Shown here one piece after another: positions 16,526 through 25,973 of a stretch of 64,000 nt of DNA. The translations under genes and the position numbers were made by a program. Positions within the stretch are counted from its first letter, which is position 1. Each line of letters begins with the position of its first letter. Source of the stretch: Thermaceae bacterium (lineage in GTDB: Bacteria > Deinococcota > Deinococci > Deinococcales > Marinithermaceae); NCBI GenBank assembly GCA_027067955.1, contig JAMOUW010000054.1:1-64000 (forward strand), in the 5' to 3' direction. The notes below the pieces were generated by a model. It saw only the letters and a list, made by a program, of their open reading frames with translations, did not search any database and was not told where the DNA came from.

Positions 16526-18128
16526 CCTGCGCACCCGGCGGGGAGTGTACAGCGAGCTGTTTGCTCGCATCCGCTGGGCGCGCAAGGTGCTGCCGCCGCT
16601 GGTGGGAGCGGTGGTGGTGGCGCTCGAGTGGTGGCTGCACCTGTTGCCGTCCGATCCCTGGCTCTTCTATCTGCAGCTCATCTTTTACGGCGTCGTGGGC
16701 CCGCTGGTGATGTGGCTCACCCTGGACTGGGTTTCAGAGGAGGTGCGCGAACGCGCCCAGGCGGAGGCGAAGCTGCTGGAGGCGAACCAGCGGCTGCGCG
16801 CCCTGCGGGAGGTGCTGAGCCGTTCGCTGGCCACTGAAAACCTGGAAGAGGTGATTCGCGGGGTGGTGAACGCCCTGGCCGATGTGCTCGAGGCGGACGC
16901 CTCGCTGGAACTGGAGGGTTATCACTGGTCCACGCCGTCGTTTTATACCCGCCGCGGCCTGCCGGTGCAGCGCCTGGAGCTGGTCCGCAGCGGAGGGCGG
17001 CTGGAGCTCATACTTACGGACGCCGAAACCGACCGCGAGTTTCTGGATCTCCTCGCGGCCGAAGTGGACAGCCTGCTGGAGGCGGCCAAGGCGCGCACGC
17101 GCGACTTCCTGACCCTGTTCGAGGTGGATGAAGCCCTGAAGGCCGAGGCCAACCTGGAGAAGCTGCTCGCCGGGTTGCTCTCCAAGATCATCGACTGGGC
17201 CGGGGCCAAGGGCGGGGTCGTCTACCTGCTGGATGCCGACGGGATCCTCCATCCCTGGGCGGAGGTAAACCTGCCGGAGGCGCGCCGTTCTTTCGCCCCC
17301 AGCGGTCGCTGGGAGGAGGCCAAGCACGCCCCCACCTTCGTCGAGCCCAATCTGCTGGCCATTCCCCTGTACGACAAGGATCCGGTGGGAGTGCTGGTGC
17401 TGCGCGGAAACGCGCGCCATCTCAAGGAGGAAATCCCCTTCTTGCGGTTGCTGGCGCGCCAGGTGGCGCTGGCGGTGCGCAACGCTCAGGCGTATTTGCG
17501 CGCCGAGGAGCTGGCCATTAACGAGGAGCGCAACCGTATAGCCCGTGAGATACACGACGGCATCGCCCAGGCGCTGGCCTTTATGGCCTTGAAGCTCGAC
17601 CTGGCTACCCGCCTGCTGGAGCGCGATCCAGAACGCGCCAAACGGGAGATCGGCACGGTTAAGGAAACCCTGCGCGGCCAAATCCGTGAGGTGCGGCGCA
17701 GCATTTTCGCCCTGCGCCCCATCGATCTGGAACGCTACGGACTGGTGCAGTCTATCGAGCGTTACGCCCGCGCTTTTGCCGAGCAGGTGGGGCTCGCCAT
17801 CGAGCTGGACCTGCACGGAGAGGCGCGGCTCACCCCCGCTTCGGAAGTGGTGCTTTTCCGGGTACTGCAGGAGGCGCTCAACAACGTAGCCAAACACGCC
17901 GCAGCCGACGGGGTGCATATCCAGCTGGAGCCCCTGGGGGAAAAGGGTGCGCGACTTTCGATTTGCGACGACGGTGTGGGCTTCCATCCGGATCACCCCG
18001 CCAGCGCCGGCCTGGGGGGTTTCGGCATGGCGCAGATGCGGGAGCGGGTCGAGGCGCGCGGTGGCAGCTTCGAGGTGGCTAGCACCCCGGGTCAGGGAAC
18101 CTGCATTACGGCCGAGCTGCCCTACTAG
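16518..18128 (+). CDS. NarL/DegS-type sensor histidine kinase, orphan
   Basis: Up to 536 residues. Two N-terminal membrane helices (about 20-75: VLPPLVGAVVVALEWWLHL, FYLQLIFYGVVGPLVMWLTL), a coiled linker, a GAF-like region (about 205-325), a HisKA_3 dimerisation domain with the phospho-acceptor in AREIHDGIAQAL (His about 345), and a HATPase domain with EALNNVAKHA and DDGVGF. HisKA_3 kinases normally partner NarL-type regulators, none of which is in the window. The start is uncertain: a TTG at 16518 overlaps trmJ by 8 nt and follows GGGGAGG too closely; a GTG at 16545 is the alternative. Confidence 0.85.
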   Translation: MSSLRTRRGVYSELFARIRWARKVLPPLVGAVVVALEWWLHLLPSDPWLFYLQLIFYGVVGPLVMWLTLDWVSEEVRERAQAEAKLLEANQRLRALREVLSRSLATENLEEVIRGVVNALADVLEADASLELEGYHWSTPSFYTRRGLPVQRLELVRSGGRLELILTDAETDREFLDLLAAEVDSLLEAAKARTRDFLTLFEVDEALKAEANLEKLLAGLLSKIIDWAGAKGGVVYLLDADGILHPWAEVNLPEARRSFAPSGRWEEAKHAPTFVEPNLLAIPLYDKDPVGVLVLRGNARHLKEEIPFLRLLARQVALAVRNAQAYLRAEELAINEERNRIAREIHDGIAQALAFMALKLDLATRLLERDPERAKREIGTVKETLRGQIREVRRSIFALRPIDLERYGLVQSIERYARAFAEQVGLAIELDLHGEARLTPASEVVLFRVLQEALNNVAKHAAADGVHIQLEPLGEKGARLSICDDGVGFHPDHPASAGLGGFGMAQMRERVEARGGSFEVASTPGQGTCITAELPY

Positions 18129-19472
18129 ATCTCGAAACGCTGGCCCGCGCGCGCCCGGGACACGCGGGCGCCCCGCGACCGCAGCGCCCGCGCCAGACTG
18201 GTGCGGGCGGGCTCCTCACCGTGTACCAGCACGATTCGCGACTCCGCAGCCAGCCAGTCGAGCAACTCGTCGCGTCCCGCGTGCCCTGAAAAACCCCCCA
18301 GGGAGTGAATCTTCGCCCGCGCCGGCACGGTGCGCCCGTGAATCCGCACCTCGGGCTCGCCTTCGATGAGGCGATGTCCCAGGCCGCCGCGCGGCTGGTA
18401 GCCCACGAAAACGATTGCGTTCTTGGGATCTGGGAGCTGGTGGCGCAGGTGATGGAGGATGCGGCCGCCGGCGAGCATGCCGCCGCCGGAGATGACCACG
18501 GCGGGTCCGGTGAGTTCGTTTATGCGCTTGGATTCATCCACGCTGCGGGTATAGCGCAGCTTTTGCGGGGCGAAGGGGTCGATCCCGCGGCGGTAGAAAG
18601 ACTGCACCAGCGGGCTGAAGGCTTCCTGCAACTGCCCGTAGATTTCGCTGATGCGGCTGGTGAGGGGCGAGTCCACGAAGACGGGAACAACAGGGATTTG
18701 GCCTTCGACCTCGAAGCGGCGCAGGTAGAAGAGGATTTCCTGGGCGCGCTCGAGCGCGAATGAGGGGATGATCACCCTGCCCCCGGCCTCGAGGGTGCGC
18801 GCCAGTATCTCGGCGAACTCGACGAGGGTGGCCTGAAAGGGACGGTGGGGCCGGTCGCCATAGGTCGATTCGCTCAGCACCAGCTCGGCCACCCGCGGAT
18901 AGTCGGGATCGGGCAGGGTTTCCTTGCGACGATTGCCGAGGTCCCCCGAAAAGACGAGGGTGCGCCCGCCGGCCCGAACCTCCACGAAGGCGCTGCCGGG
19001 CAGATGACCGGCGTTCCTGAGCACGACCCGCCCGGAAGGGTCCTATCTTGCGCGGGCTGTAATAGGGAAGGGGCTTGCTGCGCTCGATCAGGGCGCGCAC
19101 GTCGGCCTCGTCCCAGAGAATTTCTGGTACGGGCAGGCCCTTGCGGCGGGCGCGTTTGCGGTCTTCCTTCATGAGCTTGAGGGCGTCCTCGAGAAGAGGC
19201 CGGATCAGCTTGAGGGTCGGCGCTGTGGCGTAGACACGACCGCCGTATCCCTGGCGGTAAAGCCGCGGAACACGCCCGACGTGATCGAGGTGGGCGTGGC
19301 TGAGCAATACCGCGTCCACGTCGGCGGGTTTGAAGCCGAAGGGTCCGTAGTTGTCTTTTTCGGGCTCGCCCTGGTACAAACCACAGTCGAGCAGGAGCCG
19401 GAACCCCTGATGTTCCAGCAGATGGCAGCTGCCGGTTACCGTACCGCAGGCTCCCCAGGTGGTAAGTCGCAT
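18125..19472 (-). pseudogene. CPSF-like MBL/beta-CASP ribonuclease, frameshifted
   Basis: Two overlapping frames together encode a complete metallo-beta-lactamase/beta-CASP RNase of about 449 residues, like T. thermophilus TTHA0252. The first frame (from ATG 19472) has GACGTVTGSCHLLE and the zinc motif SHAHLDHVG. The second has NAGHLPGSAF, SGDLGN, the beta-CASP motifs STYGDR and GGMLAGGR, and the RMMBL motif GFSGHAG. They switch at the G-run read on the minus strand at 19027-19033; removing one base restores continuity. All catalytic motifs survive, so this is a sequencing error, a very recent mutation or programmed frameshifting. TAGGCT 5 nt upstream supports the start. Confidence 0.85.
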
Positions 19473-19477
19473 ACCCC

Positions 19478-19483
19478 AGCCTA
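19478..19483 (-). promoter_or_regulatory. -10 box of the beta-CASP RNase gene, leaderless
   Basis: Minus-strand TAGGCT ends 5 nt before the ATG at 19472. Confidence 0.4.
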
Positions 19484-19553
19484 TCGCGCTCGCCGCGGCT
19501 GGCGGGTCATGCTTACGCCGGGCTGCGATAGCCCCGGGTAGACTGAAGGAGGG

Positions 19554-20213
19554 ATGGCCCGGGTCCTGGTGGTGGAAGATGAAGCCAGCCTGCGTTTTGT
19601 GCTGGAGCATGGTCTGCGTCAGGCCGGGTTCGAGGTGCTCGCCGCCGCCGACGCGGCTACGGGCTGGGAGTTGCTCGAAAGGGCGGACGTCCTGGTGCTG
19701 GACTGGATGCTTCCCGACGAAGACGGTCTCGCTTTTCTGGGCCGCCTGCGGCGGACGCCACGTTACGAGGAGCTACCGGTGCTGATGCTCACGGCGCGCG
19801 CTGGAGAGCGTGACCGGGTGGAAGGCTTGCTCGGCGGCGCCGACGATTACCTGACCAAACCCTTTTCTACGGCCGAGCTTGCCGCGCGGCTGGTGGCGCT
19901 GTTGCGACGCGCGCGCGGCCGCCGGGTGCTGGAGCGGGGAGAACTGCGGATAGATCTCGAGCGGGCGCGGGTGTCGCTGGCGGGGGAGGAAGTTCCCCTG
20001 ACGCGGCGCGAGTTCGACCTGCTGGCATTTCTGGGGCGCCGGCCCGGCCGGGTGTTCGCCCGCGGGGAATTGATTGAAAGGGTCTGGGGTGGAGATTTTC
20101 GGGGCACGGCGCGCACGGTGGACCAGCACGTAGCCCAGTTGCGGGAGAAACTGGGTGACGGCTGGATAGAAACGGTACGCGGTCGGGGCTACCGTTTCAC
20201 GGAGGAGCCGTGA
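19554..20213 (+). CDS. phoB: PhoB-type response regulator
   Basis: 219 residues, OmpR/PhoB family. Receiver domain: acidic pocket in VVEDE (8-10), phospho-acceptor Asp50 in LVLDWMLP, Lys102 in LTKPF. The C-terminal winged helix (about 125-217) contains LTRREFDLLAFL and RTVDQHVAQLREKLG. By context it activates the pst genes in phosphate starvation. The start at 19554 sits immediately after AAGGAGGG, with TAGACT at 19539-19544. It overlaps phoR by 4 nt (GTGA). Assignment as PhoB rests on the phoR-phoU-pst neighbours. Confidence 0.9.
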   Translation: MARVLVVEDEASLRFVLEHGLRQAGFEVLAAADAATGWELLERADVLVLDWMLPDEDGLAFLGRLRRTPRYEELPVLMLTARAGERDRVEGLLGGADDYLTKPFSTAELAARLVALLRRARGRRVLERGELRIDLERARVSLAGEEVPLTRREFDLLAFLGRRPGRVFARGELIERVWGGDFRGTARTVDQHVAQLREKLGDGWIETVRGRGYRFTEEP

Positions 20214-21115
20214 ACCCCTGGCGGGAGGCGTGGAACGCGGCCGCGGAGGGGCTGGTTTTATTCGAGGGCGGCAGGGTCGCTTATCTCAACCCCGCAGCTG
20301 CCCGGATGCTCGATGCCGGCATCGAGCGGGCCGTCGGCAGGCCGGCGGCGCTGCTGTTGCGACATCACCGCCTGCTGGAATTGCTGGAATCGGGTGGGGT
20401 GGTACGGCTGGCGCTGCACGGTCGCCGGGTTGAGGCCAGGGTTGAAGGGGAACGGCTCTTCCTGCGTGACGTTACCGAAGCGGAACGCGAGCGCGCGGTG
20501 CTGGAACAGGAAAGGCGCATGCTCGCCCATGAGTTTCGCACACCGGTGGCAGGCCTGGCGGGGCTGGTGGAGGTTCTGGCGGGCGATTCGGGCGGGGGCG
20601 AGGAGCGTGACCGGGCGCTCATGCTGCTACGCTCCGAGGTGGAACGCTTGTTACGGCTGGTGGAGGGGCAGGGCCGGGAGCGCACGCCCCCCTGGCGCCC
20701 CGACGAGCTGCGGTCACGGCTGGAGCGGTTGCTCCCCGAGGCGGGGGAGGTGCTGTGGGATACCCGGCATCCTGTCACCGTGGACCGCGACCGGGTTTTT
20801 CAGGTGCTCCTCAACCTGGTGGAAAACGCATTGCACTACGGTCGCCCGCCCGTGCGGGTGCGCACGCGCAGCGATGGGGGGGTGGTGGCGCTCGAGGTCG
20901 TGGACGGCGGCGGGGAACTCGGCGACTACGAGCGCCTTTTCGTTCCCGGACGCCGCGGTTTGCACGCTGCGGGGATCCGCGGCAGCGGGTTGGGGCTGGC
21001 GTTGGTGCGGAGGATAGCCCGCGGCTGGGGCGGGGAGGCCTATGGGCGCAGGTCGGGCGAAGGCAACGTTTTCGGGGTAACGATACCGGAGGAGGGGGAA
21101 GAAGAGCATGCGTGA
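20210..21115 (+). CDS. phoR: PhoR-like histidine kinase without membrane segment
   Basis: 301 residues. PAS-like N-terminal domain (about 8-90: LFEGGRVAYLNPAAARMLD, RDVTEAERER), HisKA domain with phospho-acceptor His107 in LAHEFRTPVAGL, and HATPase with NLVENALHYG (N box) and GSGLGLALVRRI (G2 box). Typical PhoR has an N-terminal membrane anchor; none is visible here, so the protein is probably cytosolic and may sense phosphate through PhoU and the Pst transporter. GTG start with GGAGG upstream; it overlaps phoB by 4 nt and phoU by 8 nt. Confidence 0.86.
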   Translation: MNPWREAWNAAAEGLVLFEGGRVAYLNPAAARMLDAGIERAVGRPAALLLRHHRLLELLESGGVVRLALHGRRVEARVEGERLFLRDVTEAERERAVLEQERRMLAHEFRTPVAGLAGLVEVLAGDSGGGEERDRALMLLRSEVERLLRLVEGQGRERTPPWRPDELRSRLERLLPEAGEVLWDTRHPVTVDRDRVFQVLLNLVENALHYGRPPVRVRTRSDGGVVALEVVDGGGELGDYERLFVPGRRGLHAAGIRGSGLGLALVRRIARGWGGEAYGRRSGEGNVFGVTIPEEGEEEHA

Positions 21116-21770
21116 AGCACTGGATCGCGATCTGAACCGGATAACCGAACATTTTCTGCGTATGGTCAGCCTGGTGCGCGAAGAGCTGCAACTCGCCACC
21201 GCGGGGCTGGTGGAGCAGGACGTCGAAAGCGCCAAGGCGGCAGTCAGGCTCGACCGCGAAGTCGACACCCTGGAGCTTGAGGTCGAGAACGAGGTGCTGG
21301 CGGCGATCGCCCGCCATCAACCGGTGGCCCGCGACCTGCGTTTTCTGGCCACGGTGCTCAAGGCGCTTACCGACATGGAGCGCGCCGGCGACTACGCCGC
21401 TCACGTGGCCGAGGACGCCCTGGCCCTGGCGGCGGGACCGCCTTTAAAGAAGTACATTACCCTGGCCGAGATGTCCGAGCGCATCGAGAGCATGCTGGAC
21501 CTGCTCGCCAAGGCGATCGCCGAGCGCGATCTGCACGCTGCGCAGCAGGTGCTGAAGGTGGACGACGACGTAGACGATCTCTACGAGCAGATCGTACGCG
21601 AATTGCTGACCTACATGATGGAGGATCCGCGCACCCTTTCCACCGCACTTACGCTCATGCGCGTCGCCCGGAGCTACGAACGGCTCGGCGATCACCTGGA
21701 AAACATCGCCGAGCGGGTTTTCTTCTGGCTTACCGGCAAGCTGGAGAGCTCGAGTGCGGACGAGGGCTGA
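21108..21770 (+). CDS. phoU: Phosphate signalling protein PhoU
   Basis: 220 residues, the normal length, formed of two three-helix repeats. Each repeat has a conserved acidic metal-binding motif: LKALTDMERAGDYAAHVAE (about 86-104) and RVARSYERLGDHLENIAER (about 185-203). PhoU links the Pst transporter to PhoR and dampens the response when phosphate is plentiful. It overlaps phoR by 8 nt. Here it sits before pstS, whereas in many bacteria it is the last gene of the pst operon. Confidence 0.95.
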   Translation: MREALDRDLNRITEHFLRMVSLVREELQLATAGLVEQDVESAKAAVRLDREVDTLELEVENEVLAAIARHQPVARDLRFLATVLKALTDMERAGDYAAHVAEDALALAAGPPLKKYITLAEMSERIESMLDLLAKAIAERDLHAAQQVLKVDDDVDDLYEQIVRELLTYMMEDPRTLSTALTLMRVARSYERLGDHLENIAERVFFWLTGKLESSSADEG

Positions 21771-21817
21771 CGCTGCCCTGACAATCAGGCTGCATCCTTG
21801 AAGAGGAGGACTGTGCG

Positions 21818-22873
21818 ATGAAGAAGATCGTAATCCTGGTCATGATGCTGCTGCTCGCCGCGGCTTTTGCCCGGGGCGTGACCTTGAGCGGTGCCGGAGC
21901 CACCTTTCCCTACCCGCTCTATGCAAAGTATTTCAGTGTTTACCACAAGGCCACCGGCGTACGTGTCAACTACCAGTCAATAGGTTCCGGGGGCGGTATT
22001 CGCCAGCTCTTCGCGGGAACCGTTCATTTCGGCGCCAGCGATGCGCCGCTCACCGATAAAAAACTCGCCGAGTTCGAGCAGAAGCGGGGTACCCGGGTCA
22101 TCCACGTTCCCACCGCCCTTGGCGCCGTGGTGCCCACCTACAACCTCCCCGGGGTTCGTGCCGCCGTGCGCTTTTCCGGGCCCGTGCTCGCCGACATCTT
22201 TTTGGGCAAGATTCGTAAGTGGAACGATCCCGCGCTGGCCGCGCTGAACCCGGGGGTAAAGCTGCCCCCGCTGCCCATAACCGTAGTGCGGCGTTCCGAC
22301 GGTTCGGGCACCACCTACATCTGGACCGAATACCTGGCCAAGGTTTCGCCCGAATGGAAAAAGAGGGTGGGCGTGGGCAAAAGCGTGTCCTGGCCTGCGG
22401 GCATGGGAGGAAAGGGCAATGAGGGCGTGGCCGGTCTGGTGCGCCAGATTCCCGGCGCGCTCGGGTACAATGAGCTCGTTTACGCCGTGCAGAATGAGAT
22501 CGCCTACGGCGCGGTGCAGAATCGCGCCGGTAAGTTCGTGCGCGCCGACCTCGCATCGTTGCGGGCGGCCGCCGAACTGCCCGATTTTCCGCCCGACACC
22601 CGGGTCTCGCTCACCGATACGCCGGCGCCGGAGGGCTATCCCATTGCCAGCTTCACCTGGATCCTGGTTTACCGGGATCTCGACAAGAACCGGGCGGTCA
22701 AGTCGGCCGCCGAAGCTAGGGCGCTCGCTGCGCTGCTTGACTGGATAATTCATGACGGACAGCAATTCAACGAGGCGCTGCACTACGCGACGCTGCCAGA
22801 GGTGGCGGTGCGGGCCAGCGAAGCCAATCTGGCCGGGTTGCTTTACCGGGGCGAAGCGGTGATACCGAAGTAA
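21818..22873 (+). CDS. pstS: Phosphate ABC transporter substrate-binding protein PstS
   Basis: 351 residues, periplasmic. Signal peptide 1-18 (MKKIVILVMMLLLAAAFA). PstS motifs: LSGAGATFPYPLYAKYF at the mature N-terminus, YQSIGSGGGIRQL and GASDAPL (phosphate contacts), VVRRSDGSGTTYIW and GNEGVAGLV. There is no lipobox, so it is either soluble or held by the permease. AAGAGGAGG precedes the ATG. The 47-nt gap after phoU may hold an internal promoter, though I see no strong one. Confidence 0.96.
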   Translation: MKKIVILVMMLLLAAAFARGVTLSGAGATFPYPLYAKYFSVYHKATGVRVNYQSIGSGGGIRQLFAGTVHFGASDAPLTDKKLAEFEQKRGTRVIHVPTALGAVVPTYNLPGVRAAVRFSGPVLADIFLGKIRKWNDPALAALNPGVKLPPLPITVVRRSDGSGTTYIWTEYLAKVSPEWKKRVGVGKSVSWPAGMGGKGNEGVAGLVRQIPGALGYNELVYAVQNEIAYGAVQNRAGKFVRADLASLRAAAELPDFPPDTRVSLTDTPAPEGYPIASFTWILVYRDLDKNRAVKSAAEARALAALLDWIIHDGQQFNEALHYATLPEVAVRASEANLAGLLYRGEAVIPK

Positions 22874-22934
22874 AATTTAGAAACCGCCTCATGCCCGCTG
22901 CAGCGTCATCGCGGCGGGCGCACCTGGGGGAAGC

Positions 22935-23879
22935 GTGCGAAGCAAGATATACGGAAAACCGGGGGATCGCGTTTTCACAGCATTGCTGGTGGTACTGGGT
23001 CTGACGGTCATGCTCGTCGCCGCGCTGATGGCGTGGGAGCTGGGCTTTGGGGGCCGGGAGGCGTTCCGGGCCTTCGGGTTCTGGGGATTCCTGCGCGGTA
23101 CGGCCTGGGATGCGGTTGCGGAACAGTTTGGCGCCTGGCCGTTCCTCGTCGGGACACTCATAACCAGCGCCGTCGCCCTGGCGCTGGCATTCCTGCCCGC
23201 GCTGGCGGCGGCGATCGCCGTGGCTGAATACGCCCCGCGCTGGCTGGGTGAACTGGTGGCTTATCTCATAGACCTGCTAGCGGCGTTGCCCAGCGTCGTC
23301 TACGGCCTTTGGGGAATTTTCGTGCTGGTGCCGCTGGTGCGCGATCACGTCGAACAGCCGCTGTTTCTCTGGAGCGCCGAACATGCCCCGGCGCTCATGG
23401 GGGTGCTCGGTCCCCCCACGGGCATCGGCATGCTTTCGGCGGTGCTGGTGCTGGCCCTGATGATCGTGCCCTATGCTTCCTCGCTGGCGCGGGACGCCAT
23501 CCGCCTGGTGCCGCGCTCGCAGCGCGAGGCGATGTACGCTCTCGGCGCGACCCGCTGGGAGGTGGTGCGGCGGGTGGTGCTGCCTTACGCCCGGGGTGGC
23601 ATTTTCGCCGGGGTCATTCTCGCCCTGGCGCGGGCGATAGGCGAAACGATGGCCGTTACCATGCTTATCGGCAACTCGGGGCAGCTTCCCTATAGCGTCT
23701 TCGGGCCTGCGGCCACGATGGCGAGCGTCATCGCCAACGAGTTCGCCGAGGCCGAGGGCGGGCTGCAGCTTTCGAGCCTGCTGGCCGTGGGCTTTTTGCT
23801 CATGCTGCTCTCGCTGGCGGTCAACCTGGTGGCCGACTTCATCCTGCGGCGTATGAGCGTGGGGGAGGGTCGCAAATGA
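22935..23879 (+). CDS. pstC: Phosphate ABC transporter permease PstC
   Basis: 314 residues with about six membrane helices. The binding-protein-dependent transport (EAA) loop reads LGATRWEVVRRVVLPYARGGIFAGVILALARAIGE in pieces; the run LGATRWEVVRRVVLP (about 199-213) contacts PstB. A large periplasmic loop follows the first helix. The GTG at 22935 is followed by a charged leader (RSKIYGKPGDR) before the first helix. It overlaps pstA by 4 nt (ATGA). Confidence 0.94.
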   Translation: MRSKIYGKPGDRVFTALLVVLGLTVMLVAALMAWELGFGGREAFRAFGFWGFLRGTAWDAVAEQFGAWPFLVGTLITSAVALALAFLPALAAAIAVAEYAPRWLGELVAYLIDLLAALPSVVYGLWGIFVLVPLVRDHVEQPLFLWSAEHAPALMGVLGPPTGIGMLSAVLVLALMIVPYASSLARDAIRLVPRSQREAMYALGATRWEVVRRVVLPYARGGIFAGVILALARAIGETMAVTMLIGNSGQLPYSVFGPAATMASVIANEFAEAEGGLQLSSLLAVGFLLMLLSLAVNLVADFILRRMSVGEGRK

Positions 23880-24703
23880 ATCTGCGCCGCCGCTACCTGC
23901 GTGACCGGATCATGGTGGTCTTCGTCTACCTGGGCACGCTGATCGTATTGCTGCCCCTGGGGTTCATCTTGCTGCACGTCTTTACCCAGGGGATAGGCGC
24001 TTTGAACTGGGATTTCTTCACCAAGCCGCCTGCTCCGCCGGGTGAGGGCGGGGGCGGGATGCTGCCGGCCATCGTGGGCACCTTCGTAATCGACCTGATG
24101 GCGCTGGCCATGGGCGGTTTGCTAGGGCTGGGCGGAGGGATTTTAATGGCGGAATACCCCGACCATCCCCTGAACCGGCCGCTCAGGCTCGTGGCCAATG
24201 TTCTCGGCGGCATTCCCGCGATCTTGATGGGCCTGTTCGCCTTCGTGCTCGTGGTGGTGCCCATGGGTGGATTCTCGGCCTTTTCGGGTTCGGTGGCGCT
24301 TGCCATCCTGATGATTCCCATCATCATGCGCGCCACCGAGGAGGTGTTGCGTATCCTGCCCTGGGAGTTGCGCGAGGCGGGCCTGGCCCTGGGGCTGCCG
24401 CGCTGGCGGGTGACGCTGAGCCTGATTTTGCCCGCGGCCAGGGGGGGCATAGTGACCGGATTGCTGCTGGCGCTGGCGCGGGCCGCGGGGGAGGCGGCGC
24501 CGCTGCTTTTCACCGCTTTCGGCAACCCCTTTCTGTCCTTCGATCCGCTGGGGCCGATGGACAGTTTGCCGCTGAAAATATACGTATACGCCATCTCACC
24601 TTACGAAGACTGGATCAGACAGGCGTGGGGAGCGGCTCTGCTGCTCGCGCTCTTGCTGATGGCGACCAACTACCTGGCGCGCCGGGCCATGCGCCGGGGC
24701 TAG
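23876..24703 (+). CDS. pstA: Phosphate ABC transporter permease PstA
   Basis: 275 residues, about six membrane helices. The EAA loop [20 protein letters not shown] (about 178-197) and [15 protein letters not shown] are typical of PstA. It forms the phosphate channel with PstC. The ATG overlaps the pstC stop. An SD for the next gene (GGGAGG, 24705-24710) follows immediately. Confidence 0.95.
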   Translation: MNLRRRYLRDRIMVVFVYLGTLIVLLPLGFILLHVFTQGIGALNWDFFTKPPAPPGEGGGGMLPAIVGTFVIDLMALAMGGLLGLGGGILMAEYPDHPLNRPLRLVANVLGGIPAILMGLFAFVLVVVPMGGFSAFSGSVALAILMIPIIMRATEEVLRILPWELREAGLALGLPRWRVTLSLILPAARGGIVTGLLLALARAAGEAAPLLFTAFGNPFLSFDPLGPMDSLPLKIYVYAISPYEDWIRQAWGAALLLALLLMATNYLARRAMRRG

Positions 24704-24717
24704 AGGGAGGATCCGCG

Positions 24718-25479
24718 TTGGAAGCTTTGCGCATGGAAACCGAGAACCTGACCGTCTACTACGGTAAGAACGCCGGGGTGCGGGGGGTGAGCCTCCCCGT
24801 CTACGACCGCAAGATCACCGCGCTGATAGGTCCTTCCGGCTGCGGCAAGACCACCTTCTTACGGGCGCTCAACCGCATGCACGACCTCAACCCGATCGTG
24901 CGTATCGAGGGCAGGGTCCTGCTCGACGGCGAGGACGTCTACGCCCCGGGCGTGGACCCGGTGGTGATTCGCCGGCGCGTGGGTATGGTTTTCCAGCGTC
25001 CCACCCCGTTTCCCACCATGAGCATTTTCGAGAACGTGGTCGCCGGTTTGCGGCTGGTGGGGATCAGAGAACGCGACCGTCTCAGGGAAGTGGCCGAGCG
25101 TTCGCTCAAGGCCGCGGCGCTCTGGGACGAGGTCAAGGATCGCTTGAACGACCCGGCCGTGGGTTTGTCGGGGGGGCAGCAGCAGCGGATCTCGATTGCC
25201 CGGGCGCTGGCGGTGGAGCCGGAGGTGCTGCTGATGGACGAGCCTACCAGCGCGCTCGACCCCATCTCCACCCAGGCGATCGAGGATTTATTGGGCGAGC
25301 TCAAGGAGCAGGTCACCATCGTTATAGTGACCCACAACATGCAGCAGGCGGCCCGGGTGTCGGACCGCACCGCCTTTTTTCTGGATGGCGAGATGATCGA
25401 GTTCGGTCCGACCGAACGCCTGTTTACCAATCCTGCGGACGAGCGCACCGAGGCCTATATTACCGGGCGGTTTGGCTGA
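24718..25479 (+). CDS. pstB: Phosphate ABC transporter ATP-binding protein PstB
   Basis: 253 residues. Walker [10 protein letters not shown] (about 37-45), the PstB-specific [17 protein letters not shown], signature [15 protein letters not shown], Walker [14 protein letters not shown] and the switch His in VTHNM. The TTG at 24718 is chosen because GGGAGG lies 7 nt upstream; the ATG at 24733 lacks a well-placed site and would trim five residues. The stop overlaps the sixA start by 1 nt (TGATG). Confidence 0.95.
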   Translation: MEALRMETENLTVYYGKNAGVRGVSLPVYDRKITALIGPSGCGKTTFLRALNRMHDLNPIVRIEGRVLLDGEDVYAPGVDPVVIRRRVGMVFQRPTPFPTMSIFENVVAGLRLVGIRERDRLREVAERSLKAAALWDEVKDRLNDPAVGLSGGQQQRISIARALAVEPEVLLMDEPTSALDPISTQAIEDLLGELKEQVTIVIVTHNMQQAARVSDRTAFFLDGEMIEFGPTERLFTNPADERTEAYITGRFG

Positions 25480-25973
25480 TGACCGAGGTGCACCTGATCC
25501 GCCACGCCCGCGCCCAGCCGCGCCGCGAGGGGTTGCCCGATGGCGAGCGCGCCCTTACCCCCGCGGGAAACGAGCAGGCGCAGCGGTTGAAGCTGGTCCT
25601 TGAGCGGTTGGAGGTCCGTTACGCCCTGCTTTGGACCAGCCCGCTGCTGCGGGCGCGCCAGACCGCCGACTTCCTGGCTCCGCTGGCCGAGATGGTGGCC
25701 ACAGAGCCGGAGCTGGCCGGACCCTGGCGCGCCGATCTGCTGGACCGTTTGTTGGTACGGGGAAGGACGGTGGCGGTCGTGGCCCACGAACCCGAACTGA
25801 GCCAGGTGGCGGCTGAGTTGCTGGCTGGCGATGCGGAACGCGCGCCCGCTTTTGCTTTTAAGAAGTCGGGCCTGCTTGCCCTGCGGATGCGGCGCGGCGG
25901 TGTGGAGGCGCGCTACCTGCTAACACCCGGGGTGTTGCGGCGGCTTTTAGCGCCCCCGGACCAGCAGTCTTGA
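25479..25973 (+). CDS. sixA: SixA-like histidine phosphatase
   Basis: 164 residues, a branch 2 histidine-phosphatase fold. RHG-type motif LIRHARA with catalytic His9, ALTPAGNEQAQRL, TSPLLRARQTADFL (second Arg) and VVAHEPELSQ (second His). SixA removes phosphate from phosphohistidine of HPt domains. Translationally coupled to pstB, it could dephosphorylate PhoR or another phosphohistidine; that role is inference. Its 3' end overlaps convergent ppx by 27 nt. Confidence 0.83.
   Translation: MTEVHLIRHARAQPRREGLPDGERALTPAGNEQAQRLKLVLERLEVRYALLWTSPLLRARQTADFLAPLAEMVATEPELAGPWRADLLDRLLVRGRTVAVVAHEPELSQVAAELLAGDAERAPAFAFKKSGLLALRMRRGGVEARYLLTPGVLRRLLAPPDQQS

Noticed and set aside
15275-16585. 436-residue ORF antisense to pepA and trmJ
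   Set aside because: It crosses the boundary between two confident genes on the other strand and has no motifs.
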